A stretch of DNA of 36,529 nucleotides from Deltaproteobacteria bacterium (GTDB taxonomy: Bacteria > Myxococcota_A > UBA9042 > CAIXZC01): assembly GCA_016875215.1 (NCBI GenBank), contig VGRX01000013.1, forward strand, positions 1-36,529. Reading direction: 5' to 3'. Position 1 is the stretch's first letter. The number at the start of each line of letters is the position of its first letter. Below are positions 7,226-16,883 of this stretch, in pieces. The notes below the pieces were generated by a model, which saw only the letters and a list, made by a program, of their open reading frames with translations, was not told the DNA's origin and did not search any database. The translations under genes and the position numbers were made by a program.

Positions 7226-10189
7226 ATGAAGCATCTCGTACTTGGGAAGAGGACAATGGCGCTCGTCGGTTTCGCAGCCCTGCTCTTTGCGAGCGGGTGC
7301 TCGGGATCCGGTTCGATATTGACCCCCGAGGACACCGGCGGAGCAGACGAACAGTCGGGCGATGCAGTCATCGGCACCGACAACCAGGTCGAGGAGGATC
7401 TGGGGAAGGAGGATCTGCCTCCCGCCCCCTGCAAGAGCGATGCGGATTGCGACGATTCCAACCTGTGTACCACCGACAAGTGCATTCCGGGCACCGGGTG
7501 CGAGCACCTGAACAACACGGCGCCGTGCGATGACGGCGATGCCTGCACCGTGGACGACGTCTGCGCCGACGGCGTATGCGCAGGAGGGCACGGGCTCGAC
7601 TGCGACGACCTCAACGCCTGCACGGACGATTCGTGCGACGCTGCCTCCGGTTGCATGCACGTCAACAATGCGGCCGGCTGTGAGGACGGCGATGCCTGCA
7701 CGCTCGGAGACACGTGCCAGGACGGCCAGTGCAAGGGCAAGACTCCCCTCGAATGCAAGGACGACAACCCCTGCACCGATGACACCTGCAACCCGGCCAA
7801 GGGGTGCGAATTCCCGTACAACACAGCCGCCTGTGACGACGGCAACGGGTGCACCGTCGACGACGCGTGCAAGGATGGCCTCTGCGTCGGCAAGCAGACT
7901 CCCGATTGCAAGTGCACCACGGACGTCGAGTGCAAGCAGTTCGACGACAATGACCTCTGCAACGGTACCCTCATCTGCGTCGAGCAGCAGTGCGCGATCG
8001 ACGAGACGACGGTCGTCGTTTGCGATAGCGAGAGCACCCCGGCTTGTCATGTGGCCGCATGCGTCCCGGAGACGGGCAAGTGCGAAGACAAGATGGCGGA
8101 TGACGGCGTCGCGTGCGACAACGGCGACAAGTGCACCACGAACGATACCTGCAAGGGAGGGAAGTGCGAAGCCGGCGAGACGGTCACGTGCGACGACGGC
8201 AGCGTCTGCACCGACGATTCCTGCACGCCTGACGAAGGGTGCGTGTTCACGGCCAACAAGGCCGCCTGTGACGATGGAAGCGAATGCACGAAGGACGATG
8301 TCTGCGCCGAGGGGCAGTGCGCCGGCATCCCGATCGAGTGCAACGACGCCAACGGCTGCACGGACGACTCGTGCGATCCGCTCGTCGGCTGCGTGTTCAC
8401 CAACAACTCCTCGGCCTGCAACGACGACAGCTTCTGCACCGAGAACGACGTCTGCCTGGACGGGAAGTGCGGTGGGACCGCGGTCGTCTGCAGCGACGGC
8501 AACGGGTGCACGGATGACACCTGCGACCCCAAGCTCGGATGCGTCTACACGAACAACACGGCCGTCTGCGATGACAAGAACAAGTGTACGGTCGGCGACA
8601 TCTGCGGCGAAGGCGCCTGCCTGGCGGGGGCCCCGGCCGACTGCGACGACAAGAACGTGTGCACGTCCGACACGTGCGTTCCGGAGGCGGGCTGCGTGCA
8701 GGTCAACAACGCCAACGCGTGCGAGGACGGCGACCTGTGCACCACCGGCGACATCTGCAAGGACGGCAAGTGCGGCGCCGGTGCGGCGGTAGTCTGCAAC
8801 GACAACAACCCCTGCACTGCGGACAAGTGCGACCCCAAGATCGGGTGCGTGTTCACTCCGGTGGCGGATGACACCAAGTGCGACGACGGAAACGCCTGCT
8901 CCACCGGGGACAAGTGCAAGGCGGGTGTCTGCGGCGGCGTCGGGCTCAACTGCGACGACAAGAACCCGTGCACGGACGACAAGTGCGACAATCCGCAAGT
9001 GGGCTGCTACCACGTGTACAACACCGCCAAGTGCGACGATGGGAATGCCTGCACCGTGGGTGACATCTGCAGCCAGGGTGTCTGCCAGGCCGGCAAGACC
9101 CCCCTGGAATGCAACGACAAGAACCCCTGCACCAACGACAAGTGCGACCCGGCCACGGGCTGCGTCTTCACGAACAACGGGCTGTTCTGCAATGACGACA
9201 ACGCCTGCACGACGACGGACCAGTGCTCGGGCGGCAAGTGCGTCGGCAAGCCCAAGCTGTGCAACGACCTGAACCTCTGCACGGACGACTCTTGCGATCC
9301 CAAGACCGGATGCCTGTTCGCACCCAATACGCTCGGTTGCGACGACGGCAACGCGTGCACCCTGGCCGACAAGTGTGCGGACGGGCAGTGCAAGGGCGGC
9401 ATGCCGCTGCTCTGCAACGACTCGAATCCGTGCACGGACGACACTTGCGTTCCTGCCACGGGTTGCAAGTTCACCAACAACACCAAGCCGTGCGACGACG
9501 GAAACGTGTGTACCGGCGGCGACGTGTGCAACGGCGGAAGCTGCCTCGCGGGCAAGGTCAACATGTGCAACGGCTGCAACGTCAGCGACAGCAAGGGGTG
9601 CAACGGCTGTGCCTGCGAGAAGTGCGTGTGCGCCATGGATCCCTACTGCTGCGAGGTGAAGTGGGATTCCTCCTGCGTGAGCGAGTGCAAGAGCACCTCC
9701 TGCCCCCAGACCTGCCAGATGAACGGCTGCAACCCGCTTCCGCAAAAGGGGTGCGGCAACTGCGGCTGCCAGGCCTGCGTGTGCGCCGAGGACCCGTTCT
9801 GCTGCAACACGGCGTGGGATTCGCTCTGCGCCAGCGAATGCCAGGAGTGCGGCTCCGCGTGCGGCGCCCCCGGCGGCGCCGGCTGCCAGAATTCCGTCCC
9901 GGGAGAGAAGGGATGCGGCGGCTGCGCTTGCGAGGAGGCCGTCTGTGCGGAGGATCCGTTCTGCTGCAACACGGCGTGGGACAGCATCTGCGTGAACGAG
10001 TGCATCAACGATGCCGTGGCGCACTGCTACAACACCGGCGGCCAGGGGTGCAAGACGCACGAGACGAAGGGCTGCGGCGGCTGCGCCTGCCAGGTCAAGG
10101 TCTGCGCCGCGGAACCGTCCTGCTGCAACACCAAGTGGGATGCCAAGTGCGTCCAGAAGTGCATCGACACCGGCTACATCTGCAAGTAG
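7226..10189 (+). CDS. Giant Cys-rich CTDC-repeat lipoprotein, intact (paralogue 3)
   Basis: I chose the ATG at 7226 because AAAGGAGGAG stands just before it and the next residues form a lipoprotein signal ending in FASGC (Cys25); an in-frame ATG-initiated extension to 7103 would put the signal internally and start upstream of the promoter. The 987-residue product has the same architecture as its neighbour: acidic linker, CTDC-type repeats, the DETTVVVC / CVPETGKC island near residues 230-295, more repeats, then four terminal modules (CC..KWDSSC, CC..AWDSLC, CC..AWDSIC, CC..KWDAKC) and a GYICK ending. It is shorter than the reconstructed second paralogue, so repeat number varies between copies. 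Probably a lipid-anchored, cell-surface disulfide-rich rod. Function unknown; adhesion or matrix binding is only an inference. Confidence 0.9.
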   Translation: MKHLVLGKRTMALVGFAALLFASGCSGSGSILTPEDTGGADEQSGDAVIGTDNQVEEDLGKEDLPPAPCKSDADCDDSNLCTTDKCIPGTGCEHLNNTAPCDDGDACTVDDVCADGVCAGGHGLDCDDLNACTDDSCDAASGCMHVNNAAGCEDGDACTLGDTCQDGQCKGKTPLECKDDNPCTDDTCNPAKGCEFPYNTAACDDGNGCTVDDACKDGLCVGKQTPDCKCTTDVECKQFDDNDLCNGTLICVEQQCAIDETTVVVCDSESTPACHVAACVPETGKCEDKMADDGVACDNGDKCTTNDTCKGGKCEAGETVTCDDGSVCTDDSCTPDEGCVFTANKAACDDGSECTKDDVCAEGQCAGIPIECNDANGCTDDSCDPLVGCVFTNNSSACNDDSFCTENDVCLDGKCGGTAVVCSDGNGCTDDTCDPKLGCVYTNNTAVCDDKNKCTVGDICGEGACLAGAPADCDDKNVCTSDTCVPEAGCVQVNNANACEDGDLCTTGDICKDGKCGAGAAVVCNDNNPCTADKCDPKIGCVFTPVADDTKCDDGNACSTGDKCKAGVCGGVGLNCDDKNPCTDDKCDNPQVGCYHVYNTAKCDDGNACTVGDICSQGVCQAGKTPLECNDKNPCTNDKCDPATGCVFTNNGLFCNDDNACTTTDQCSGGKCVGKPKLCNDLNLCTDDSCDPKTGCLFAPNTLGCDDGNACTLADKCADGQCKGGMPLLCNDSNPCTDDTCVPATGCKFTNNTKPCDDGNVCTGGDVCNGGSCLAGKVNMCNGCNVSDSKGCNGCACEKCVCAMDPYCCEVKWDSSCVSECKSTSCPQTCQMNGCNPLPQKGCGNCGCQACVCAEDPFCCNTAWDSLCASECQECGSACGAPGGAGCQNSVPGEKGCGGCACEEAVCAEDPFCCNTAWDSICVNECINDAVAHCYNTGGQGCKTHETKGCGGCACQVKVCAAEPSCCNTKWDAKCVQKCIDTGYICK

Positions 10190-10288
10190 CCCCCTCTCCT
10201 CGGTTCCCCCGTCCTTTGCCATGGCCGTTGCCGTAGCCGGCTCGCCCACGAGACGTCGATCAGTTCTTCCCCCCCTGCCAAGTTTCTC

Positions 10289-10317
10289 TTGAACATCTCT
10301 GCCCATGCTGGTTTACT
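10289..10317 (+). promoter_or_regulatory. Possible promoter for the M20 peptidase gene
   Basis: TTGAAC (10289-10294) and TTTACT (10312-10317) are 17 bp apart and 36 bp upstream of the ATG at 10353. Each hexamer matches the consensus at about four of six positions, so this is a moderate candidate. Confidence 0.4.
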
Positions 10318-10352
10318 CCGTCTCGGATCGCTCGTCCGTGGAGGAGGAACAG

Positions 10353-11720
10353 ATGGAACAGGTATTTTTGTACATCCGAGAGAACCGTGAGCGGCATCTT
10401 GCCGAGCTCTTCGAGCTCCTGCGCATCCAGAGCATCTCGGCCGATTCGACGAAGAACGCCGAGACGCGCAAAGCCGGCGAGTTCATCGAGCGATTGATGA
10501 AGCGCATCGGCATCGAGAACGTGCGCCTGATCGAGACGGGGGGTCACCCGGTCGTCTACGGCGACTGGCTGCATGCCCCTGGCAAGCCGACCGTCCTGGT
10601 CTACGGGCACTACGACGTCCAGCCCGTGGACCCACTGTCCGAGTGGGAATCCCCGCCGTTCGAGCCGACCATCCGTGACGGTGCCATGTATGGCCGCGGC
10701 ACGTCGGATGACAAGGCGCAGGTGATGACGCACCTCTACGCGCTCGAAGCGCTCATGAAGGTCAACGGCCGGCTCCCCTGCAACATCAAGTTCTTCCTCG
10801 AGGGAGAGGAAGAGTCGGGCAGCGCACACACGGCCCCGTTCGTGGTCGAGAACAGCGACATGCTCTTGTGCGACGCCGTCGCGATCTCGGACACGGCCTG
10901 GTATTCCCGGCAGGTACCGACGATCGTCTATGCGCTGCGTGGCCTGTCCTACATGGAGTTCAAGGTCAAAGGACCGGTGCGGGATCTGCACTCCGGCAGC
11001 TACGGCGGCATGATTATGAATCCGCTCAACGCTGTGGGCCGGATCATCTCGAAGCTCCAGGACGAGGACGGCCATGTGCTCGTGCCCGGGTTCTACGATG
11101 ACGTGGTGCCGCTCACGGACGAGGAGCGGCGCGAATTCGCTGCGGTCGGGGACCCGGATGGAGAGATCATGGCCGACATCCGGATTCCGGCCATGTGGGG
11201 TGAGAAGGGCTACACGACCATGGAGCGCAACTGGGGGCGCCCGTCGCTGGACGTGAACGGGATCTTCGGCGGCTTCCAGGGAGAAGGCGGAAAGACGGTG
11301 ATTCCGTCGTTCGGCGGCTTCAAGCTGAGCACCCGGCTGGTTCCGAATCAGAAGCCAGAGAAGATCTTCCGTCTCGTTGCGGACTATGTCCGCTCCATCT
11401 GCCCCCCCGGCGTGTCGGTGGAGGCGAAGTACCACCACGGTGGAGAGCCGGTCAGCGTTCCGACCGACAACTTCTTCATCGAGTCAGCCCGCGGGGCGTT
11501 CGCAGAGGTCTTCGGCAAGCGGCCGGCGCTCGTGCGGGAAGGTGCGTCGATCCCGATCACGGCGACTTTCGTCCAGGTGCTCAAGGCAGCGCCGGTTCTC
11601 ATCGGGTACGGCCTTCCCGACGACCACATCCACTCCCCCAACGAGAAGATGGAGCTTGAGAACTACTACAAGGGTATCGAGACCAACGCGGTCATGTACC
11701 TGAAGTTCGGCGGCCGGTAG
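10353..11720 (+). CDS. M20-family metallopeptidase (dipeptidase type)
   Basis: The 455-residue product has the length and motif order of M20 dipeptidases of the CNDP/DUG1 type: GHYDVQP near residues 85-91 (first metal His and the following Asp), GRGTSDDK near 114-121 (bridging Asp), EGEEESGS near 150-157 (catalytic and metal Glu), an ISDT metal Asp near 180, DLHSGSYGG in the dimerisation lid, and DDHIHSPNE near the C-terminus (last metal His). It has no signal peptide, so it is predicted to be a cytoplasmic two-zinc exopeptidase cleaving dipeptides or small peptides. The start at 10353 is preferred over 10305 because GGAGGAGGA lies directly before it. The lipase-like gene follows after 40 bp on the same strand, so the two may be co-transcribed. 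Substrate cannot be read from sequence. Confidence 0.9.
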   Translation: MEQVFLYIRENRERHLAELFELLRIQSISADSTKNAETRKAGEFIERLMKRIGIENVRLIETGGHPVVYGDWLHAPGKPTVLVYGHYDVQPVDPLSEWESPPFEPTIRDGAMYGRGTSDDKAQVMTHLYALEALMKVNGRLPCNIKFFLEGEEESGSAHTAPFVVENSDMLLCDAVAISDTAWYSRQVPTIVYALRGLSYMEFKVKGPVRDLHSGSYGGMIMNPLNAVGRIISKLQDEDGHVLVPGFYDDVVPLTDEERREFAAVGDPDGEIMADIRIPAMWGEKGYTTMERNWGRPSLDVNGIFGGFQGEGGKTVIPSFGGFKLSTRLVPNQKPEKIFRLVADYVRSICPPGVSVEAKYHHGGEPVSVPTDNFFIESARGAFAEVFGKRPALVREGASIPITATFVQVLKAAPVLIGYGLPDDHIHSPNEKMELENYYKGIETNAVMYLKFGGR

Positions 11721-11760
11721 AGCCGGAGGTGGCCGCCCCGACTTGCGAGGAGGTGGCGAC

Positions 11761-14700
11761 ATGCGGAATGCAGTCCCTGTTCCGGTGCGATTGCAGGTGT
11801 CTTGTGCCATCTGGGCGATCGGCGTGTTTCAGTTGCTTGTCGCGCCAGGGTGCGCCCCGTTGCCTGAGGGGCTCGGCCCCGGGCCGGGCGGCAGCGGCCC
11901 GGTGGTCCTGTTCGACCTGGAGGCACGGCCGCTGCCCCAGATCCCGTTTCCCAACGACCTGGCCACGCGGCTGGCCCCGGAGTCTCCCACGGGGCGGCTT
12001 CTGAACCTCAGCCTCAACGCTCCGACGCAGCTCGAGGAGGAAATCCGCCTGCGCGCGGACGAGCTGGACGGTTTCGGCACGTACGCCCCCATCTCGGTGG
12101 GCTTCGACGGCCCGCTGGACCTGGCCGACCTGCATCACCGCCATCTCGACAACCGCGACTTCTCGGACGACGCGGTGCTCGTGGTCGACGTAACCCCCGG
12201 CAGCCCGACGTACGGTCAGCCTGCGATGCTGGACATGGGAAGGGGCTTCTTTCCCGCCAACCTGAAGTACACGGATGCCTATTTTGCCAACGACCCGAGG
12301 GCCCAGGGGACAAACCTCCTGTACGAGAGCTACGACGAAGGGGCGGGGCCCGACACCGATGCCGACGGCGTCGCGGATTCGCCCAACGTCGAGCCCCCGG
12401 GGAGCGACCCCTGGGACAACCTGCTGACCGACTTCGAGAAGGAGACCTCCACCCTCATCATCCGCCCGGTCGTTCCGCTGCGGGAGCGGACGCGCTACGC
12501 CGTGGTGCTGACGAGACGGCTGCTGGGCCAGAAGGGAACCGGCGCCTCGTGCAAGGAGGACGCCGATTGCGGCGAGACGGGACGTTGCGACCCGAAGGCG
12601 GAGCGTTGCCGTGAGCCGGTGCGCTCTCCGTTCCGCCTCAACCACCACTTGCGCCAGCTCGACGAAAACGCACCGCTGGCCGACATCCTGCCCGGTGAGC
12701 CGTACCGGCTCTCACCGGACGAGATCTCGTTTGCCTGGACCTTCACCACCCAGTCCGTGACGGCTACTCTCGTGGCCATCCGGAACGGCCTGCACGGCGA
12801 GGGCACACTGTCCCGCTTGGCGTCGGAGTTCCCGGCAGCGCTCAATCTGATGCCGACCAAGACGCCGGAAAAAGGGGCGGAGACGGGCAGCCTTTTCGTG
12901 GTCGACATCGACGAGATCATGGCGATAGCCGGTCCCCTTCTGCCCAGCCTTGCAGGTATCATCCCGAGCCTTGCCGAATCGCAGCAGGTGCTCATCGACA
13001 GCTACCGGTACGTGGACTTCCTCGTCGCCGGGACGTTCGAGAGCCCGGACTTCCTGGTGGACCGGGATGGCGTTTCCGTTCCGGGGCATCCGGCAAACGA
13101 CGACGAGATCTTCGAGGTGGCCCCGGATACCGGTGAGGCCGTCTACGGCAGAGGGCAGGTTCCCTTCATCTGCATCATTCCCAAGGAGAACCCCGGGGGC
13201 TGGAAGGACGCCGACTTCCCGCATCTGGACGGCAAGGCGCCGTTTCCCGTGGCGATCTTCCTCCACGGCACTGCGTCCTCGAAGCTGCAGGCCATGGGAT
13301 TCGGCGGCCACTTCGCCCGGCTCGGAATCGCCACCTGTGCGATCGATGCATTTGCCCACGGCATGCCCTTCCCCGCTGTTGCCGCACCGGGCAGCCTGAT
13401 GTCCGAGGCGAACGTGAAGATGCTGATCAGCGCGTTCGCTCCGGGTTACGGCCCGATCTACGACGTGATGAAAGGGGTCCGGGCCCGGGATCTGAACATG
13501 GACGGCAACCTGGATCCCGCCGGCGACTTCTGGACCATGGACCCGTTCCATACCCGCGACTGCATCCGGCAGACGGCCGTGGACCTGGTCCAGTTCATCC
13601 GGATCCTGCGAAGCATGGACGGCACACAGCGTGCGGACGTGGACGGGGATGGCGAGGAGGAGCTGCTCGGGGACTTTGACGGCGACGGCAAGGTGGACAT
13701 CGGCGGTCCTGCGAACCACTACTACGCCTACGGCATTTCGCTGGGGGGCATCGTCACGTCGGTCTTTTCCGGAGTGGAATCCGCTCTGGATGCGGCCGTC
13801 GTGATCGTTGCCGGCGGCGGGCTGGCGGACGTTGCGGTTCGCAGCACCAACCCGGGGGTCCCGGAGATGGCGGTCATGCCTGCGCTGGGTCCGATGCTGG
13901 TGGGGGACCGCGACCCGGATTCCGGAGAGATGGTGGTACGTTTCGTGATCCCGGTATTCGACCACACGGAGCTGCTCGAGGTGGCGCGGCTGGACAAGGC
14001 ATCGGAAGGTACCACGGTCCGCCTGACCAACGTCGATTCCGGCGAATCGAGGTTTGCCGCGGTGGACGGGACGGGCAAGCTGCGCATCCACATCGCTGCC
14101 GACGCCATCCGGGCTACGGAGCTGCGCCACTACACCGGATTCGACCCGCAGCTCAGACTCGGCGGAGCAGCGTGCAAGGGGGACGGGGAGTGCGAGGCGG
14201 GTATGCCCTGCCGCCAGGGCATCTGTGCGTGCAATGGGGAGAAGGACTGTCCGTCCGGGCACACGTGCACGCCTGAAAGCCAGTGCCGCATGCTTCCCCA
14301 ACCCATCGACACGACGCTGGCGACGGATGCCCACCCGGCACTGGGGGACCGGTTCCTGCTCGAAGTGCTCGACGCGTCCGGCAAGGTGGTGGAGAGCGTG
14401 GAGCAGTTCGAGGCGGACGTCACGGTCAATGGCATCATCTACCCGAAGGGGATCCCGCTGGTCAACCTGTACCGCGGCTATGGGAACGTGCGGCAGACTC
14501 CGGCATTCCGGCGTTTCATGGGCATTGCCCAGACCATCCTCGAGCCGGGGGACCCGGTCAACTGGGCGTCGCACTATGCGCTCGAGCCGCTGGCTCCGCC
14601 TGCATCGGACAAGTCGAGCAGGCCCGGGACGAACGTCGTGGTTCTGCTGGGCGTGGGGGATACCAACGTGCCGGTCGCAACGGGGGTCGCTCTGGCACGC

Positions 14701-15348
14701 GCTGCCGGCGCTGTCGGCTACCGTGACGCGGACCCGCGCTTCGAGGGCCGTTCGGAGATGGAGGTGCTGGTCGAAAACGACGTCGTCGAGGGGCTGTTCA
14801 ACCGCTGTCGATACAAAGTCGCTGTCAAGGACAAGGACGGAGAAGTCCGGGATTCGTGCCTCCTGTTCGATCCGGACGATCTCGATTCGAGTCGCAATGC
14901 CGGTCCCTGTGACGATTGCCAGGCCACGTACGACAAGAAGGGGGAGAGCATCACCGGGTGGGTGTGCTCGGATGCCAAGGGCAACGCCTGCGGAGACGGG
15001 TTCAATGCACCCACCGACCTGCCCGAGCCGGTCCGCGCCACCGCCGTGCTGCGTGACGGCATAGCGGTTCCCGCGCGGGAAGCCGGCGCGTGCACGCGCA
15101 AGAACGCTGACGGCACGTGTGCCGTGTTCGAGGATCCCCAGGGCGTGCTGGGACTGCGGTTCGCGCTCACTCGGCCCGAGGGCTTCCACGGGCTCTACCT
15201 GATGGCCCCGTACAAGCCGTTCGACGTCGAGACCTACCAGCTCAACATGATTGCCCGTTACTTCATGTCCTCGGGTACCCAGCTCTGGGACGATCCCTGC
15301 CTGGAAGACACCACCTGCTCCTGGGTCCCCCAGTGGCCTGAGGAATAG
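11761..15348 (+). CDS. Large secreted VolA-like lipase / alpha-beta hydrolase
   Basis: The ATG at 11761 follows GAGGAGGT. The 1,195-residue product begins with a hydrophobic export signal ending in APGC, which is a poor lipobox, so lipidation is possible but uncertain. Residues about 60-260 (PFPNDLATR, LNLSL, LDGFGTYAPIS, IIRPVVPLRERTRYAVVL) resemble the bacterial virulence-factor lipase N-terminal domain (PF12262) found in Vibrio VolA. The alpha/beta-hydrolase part has an FLHGT oxyanion motif near 500 and a nucleophile elbow YGISLGG with Ser near 660. An Asp-rich Ca-binding-like segment (DVDGDGEEELLGDFDGDGKVD) precedes the elbow. Two small Cys clusters (about 265-285 and 800-850) are inserts typical of this kind of organism. 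A GVGDTNVP motif near 965 may supply the catalytic acid. Expected role: surface or periplasmic hydrolysis of phospholipid or other esters. It converges with the FadL-type gene. Confidence 0.8.
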   Translation: MRNAVPVPVRLQVSCAIWAIGVFQLLVAPGCAPLPEGLGPGPGGSGPVVLFDLEARPLPQIPFPNDLATRLAPESPTGRLLNLSLNAPTQLEEEIRLRADELDGFGTYAPISVGFDGPLDLADLHHRHLDNRDFSDDAVLVVDVTPGSPTYGQPAMLDMGRGFFPANLKYTDAYFANDPRAQGTNLLYESYDEGAGPDTDADGVADSPNVEPPGSDPWDNLLTDFEKETSTLIIRPVVPLRERTRYAVVLTRRLLGQKGTGASCKEDADCGETGRCDPKAERCREPVRSPFRLNHHLRQLDENAPLADILPGEPYRLSPDEISFAWTFTTQSVTATLVAIRNGLHGEGTLSRLASEFPAALNLMPTKTPEKGAETGSLFVVDIDEIMAIAGPLLPSLAGIIPSLAESQQVLIDSYRYVDFLVAGTFESPDFLVDRDGVSVPGHPANDDEIFEVAPDTGEAVYGRGQVPFICIIPKENPGGWKDADFPHLDGKAPFPVAIFLHGTASSKLQAMGFGGHFARLGIATCAIDAFAHGMPFPAVAAPGSLMSEANVKMLISAFAPGYGPIYDVMKGVRARDLNMDGNLDPAGDFWTMDPFHTRDCIRQTAVDLVQFIRILRSMDGTQRADVDGDGEEELLGDFDGDGKVDIGGPANHYYAYGISLGGIVTSVFSGVESALDAAVVIVAGGGLADVAVRSTNPGVPEMAVMPALGPMLVGDRDPDSGEMVVRFVIPVFDHTELLEVARLDKASEGTTVRLTNVDSGESRFAAVDGTGKLRIHIAADAIRATELRHYTGFDPQLRLGGAACKGDGECEAGMPCRQGICACNGEKDCPSGHTCTPESQCRMLPQPIDTTLATDAHPALGDRFLLEVLDASGKVVESVEQFEADVTVNGIIYPKGIPLVNLYRGYGNVRQTPAFRRFMGIAQTILEPGDPVNWASHYALEPLAPPASDKSSRPGTNVVVLLGVGDTNVPVATGVALARAAGAVGYRDADPRFEGRSEMEVLVENDVVEGLFNRCRYKVAVKDKDGEVRDSCLLFDPDDLDSSRNAGPCDDCQATYDKKGESITGWVCSDAKGNACGDGFNAPTDLPEPVRATAVLRDGIAVPAREAGACTRKNADGTCAVFEDPQGVLGLRFALTRPEGFHGLYLMAPYKPFDVETYQLNMIARYFMSSGTQLWDDPCLEDTTCSWVPQWPEE

Positions 15349-15354
15349 GCATTC

Positions 15355-16689
15355 CTACAATCTCCAGAGCAGATCGAACGCCAGGATCATGTTGGCCCCG
15401 TATCCCTTGGCGTTCGACGGTGGGTCGGTGGGACTCTCCTGGTTGTCGGTGAGGTCGTACCAGTTCCGCTCGAACGCGGCGCCGATGCGCCATGCGTCGC
15501 TGACGTTCCACCGCAGTCCGGTCCCGACGCCGATGCGATCGCGGTTGGGGTTGTCCAGCGTGACCATCGGGGTCGGAATCGGGGACCAGTCGCGAAGCAC
15601 GCCCACCATGAACTCCCACGACGGGGTGACGTGGCAGAGCACGCCGAGTGCGACGTTGAGGGAGTTCCCGTAGTTCTTCGGGTCGACGAACTCGGTCTTT
15701 CCCATGAGCGGGGCGTCCAGCACGGTCCGCTGTTCCTGGAGCACCTGGTAGTGCCAGTAACGAATGTCGGCTGCCACCTCGAAATCGTCGGAAAGCCGCC
15801 AGTTGATCCCGCCCTGGAGCGTGAAGGGAATGGCGAGGCTGGTGGTGTGGCCGATGGTCGTCACGTCGCCGGTCGGCTCCTCGAGAGTCACGCTCCCGTC
15901 CAGGTGCACCGGCGCCCCGGAAGCGAACATGGCACCGATGTCCAGGGTCGGAAGGGGGCGCAGCAGGACGCCGATGTCGCCGGTGAACGTGTACCCGAAA
16001 CCGGACAGCTCCATGCGGGAATCGGTGGGCCAGACCCCCTCGTCGAACCGCTTGTCCGGGTCATCGAAGACGAGCGGATTCATCATGCGGGATGCCTTCA
16101 TGTGGATCATCAGGCAGTTGAGATTCGCCCCCAGCACCAGCCGCGGGTCGATCTCCACGGCAGCGGACGCGGTCGCACGTGCGGCGATGAAGAGAACGTC
16201 GAGCGCCATGTAGCGCGTGGGCTCGTCCTCAGGGAGGGAGGTTCCGAACACGTTGGGAGCGTAGGCAGCGATTCCGACCCGCCAGCGTTCCGTTGCGAGG
16301 TCCGATGTGACGGCGAGAAACGGACTCACACCCATGGCGGTCTCGGGCGAGATGGTGTGGTCGGGATGGAGGTGGCCCTGGCTGTCGTACAGTCGAATGC
16401 CGGCGTCGAACAGGAACGTGGAGGCCGAGAAGTATGCTGCAGTCCCTGGAGTCAGCAGCAGCCCTGCCGGGTTGTGGAAGATGGCGGTTGGATCATCGGG
16501 GTGCGCAATCACGGCCAGCATGCCTACGCGGCGGGTCCCGAAATCCACGTTGGAGAACCCCCCGGCCTGGACGGGGAGAGCCGTCCACAGGATCATGGCA
16601 GCGCAGAGGGTGGCGGCAAGACGTGGAGAAGGCGCTCGCTTCCGGACCCACCGGCTGCAGGCCCGGGCGGGTATACCCTTCTTCGTCAT
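15355..16689 (-). CDS. FadL/TodX-type outer-membrane channel for hydrophobic compounds
   Basis: The 444-residue product has a long basic signal peptide ending near PVQAGG, then an N-terminal hatch-like region with DDPTAIFHNPAGL, the hallmark of the OMPP1/FadL/TodX family (PF03349). It continues with alternating amphipathic beta-strands and ends in an aromatic/hydrophobic C-terminus (FDLLWRL) as barrel proteins do. FadL homologues passively move fatty acids or other hydrophobic molecules across the outer membrane. The ATG at 16689 follows GAGGAAG and overlaps by four bases (ATGA) the stop of the upstream lipocalin frame, which signals translational coupling. Only six bases separate its stop from that of the convergent VolA-like lipase. 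This placement suggests uptake of lipase products. Confidence 0.85.
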   Translation of the reverse strand: MTKKGIPARACSRWVRKRAPSPRLAATLCAAMILWTALPVQAGGFSNVDFGTRRVGMLAVIAHPDDPTAIFHNPAGLLLTPGTAAYFSASTFLFDAGIRLYDSQGHLHPDHTISPETAMGVSPFLAVTSDLATERWRVGIAAYAPNVFGTSLPEDEPTRYMALDVLFIAARATASAAVEIDPRLVLGANLNCLMIHMKASRMMNPLVFDDPDKRFDEGVWPTDSRMELSGFGYTFTGDIGVLLRPLPTLDIGAMFASGAPVHLDGSVTLEEPTGDVTTIGHTTSLAIPFTLQGGINWRLSDDFEVAADIRYWHYQVLQEQRTVLDAPLMGKTEFVDPKNYGNSLNVALGVLCHVTPSWEFMVGVLRDWSPIPTPMVTLDNPNRDRIGVGTGLRWNVSDAWRIGAAFERNWYDLTDNQESPTDPPSNAKGYGANMILAFDLLWRL

Positions 16690-16883
16690 TCCGCTTCCTC
16701 GGACAGCACGACGCTCTCGATGAATGCGGGCCCGGTGAGCTTCTTCTTCTCGGTGCCGAGGTCGATCTCGATATCGGCCTCCGCTTCGAGCCGGTAGACC
16801 ACCGGGTTGCCGGCGAAGATCCTGACCACCTGCTGCTGTGCGGCGTTCATCTGGTCGAGGAGGGCATCCCGGTCATGAAGCCG
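16686..16883 (-). pseudogene. Severed C-terminal part of the Svf1/AttH-like lipocalin protein
   Basis: The frame of the lipocalin gene continues open for 65 codons after its TGA at 16886-16884. The continuation (RLHDRDALLDQMNAA, then RIFAGNPVVYRLEAEADIEI and LTGPAFIESVVL) looks like the closing strands of a lipocalin/Svf1-like domain: G.P..YR followed by an amphipathic strand and G.A..E. The frame ends in TGA overlapping the FadL ATG as ATGA, the arrangement expected at the true end of an operon gene. An internal ATG lies at codon 13 of the continuation, without a clear Shine-Dalgarno. Either the gene carries a recent nonsense mutation, or the stop is read through, or base 16884-16886 is miscalled. 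Confidence 0.72.

Noticed and set aside
1-10189. CRISPR-like or satellite repeat array
   Set aside because: The periodicity is in-frame protein repeats of varying DNA sequence, not identical direct repeats with unique spacers.
6905-10306. Minus-strand open frame of over 1,100 codons opposite paralogue 3
   Set aside because: High GC and repeat phase keep it open; composition is not protein-like and it runs through an intergenic promoter and terminator-like hairpins.
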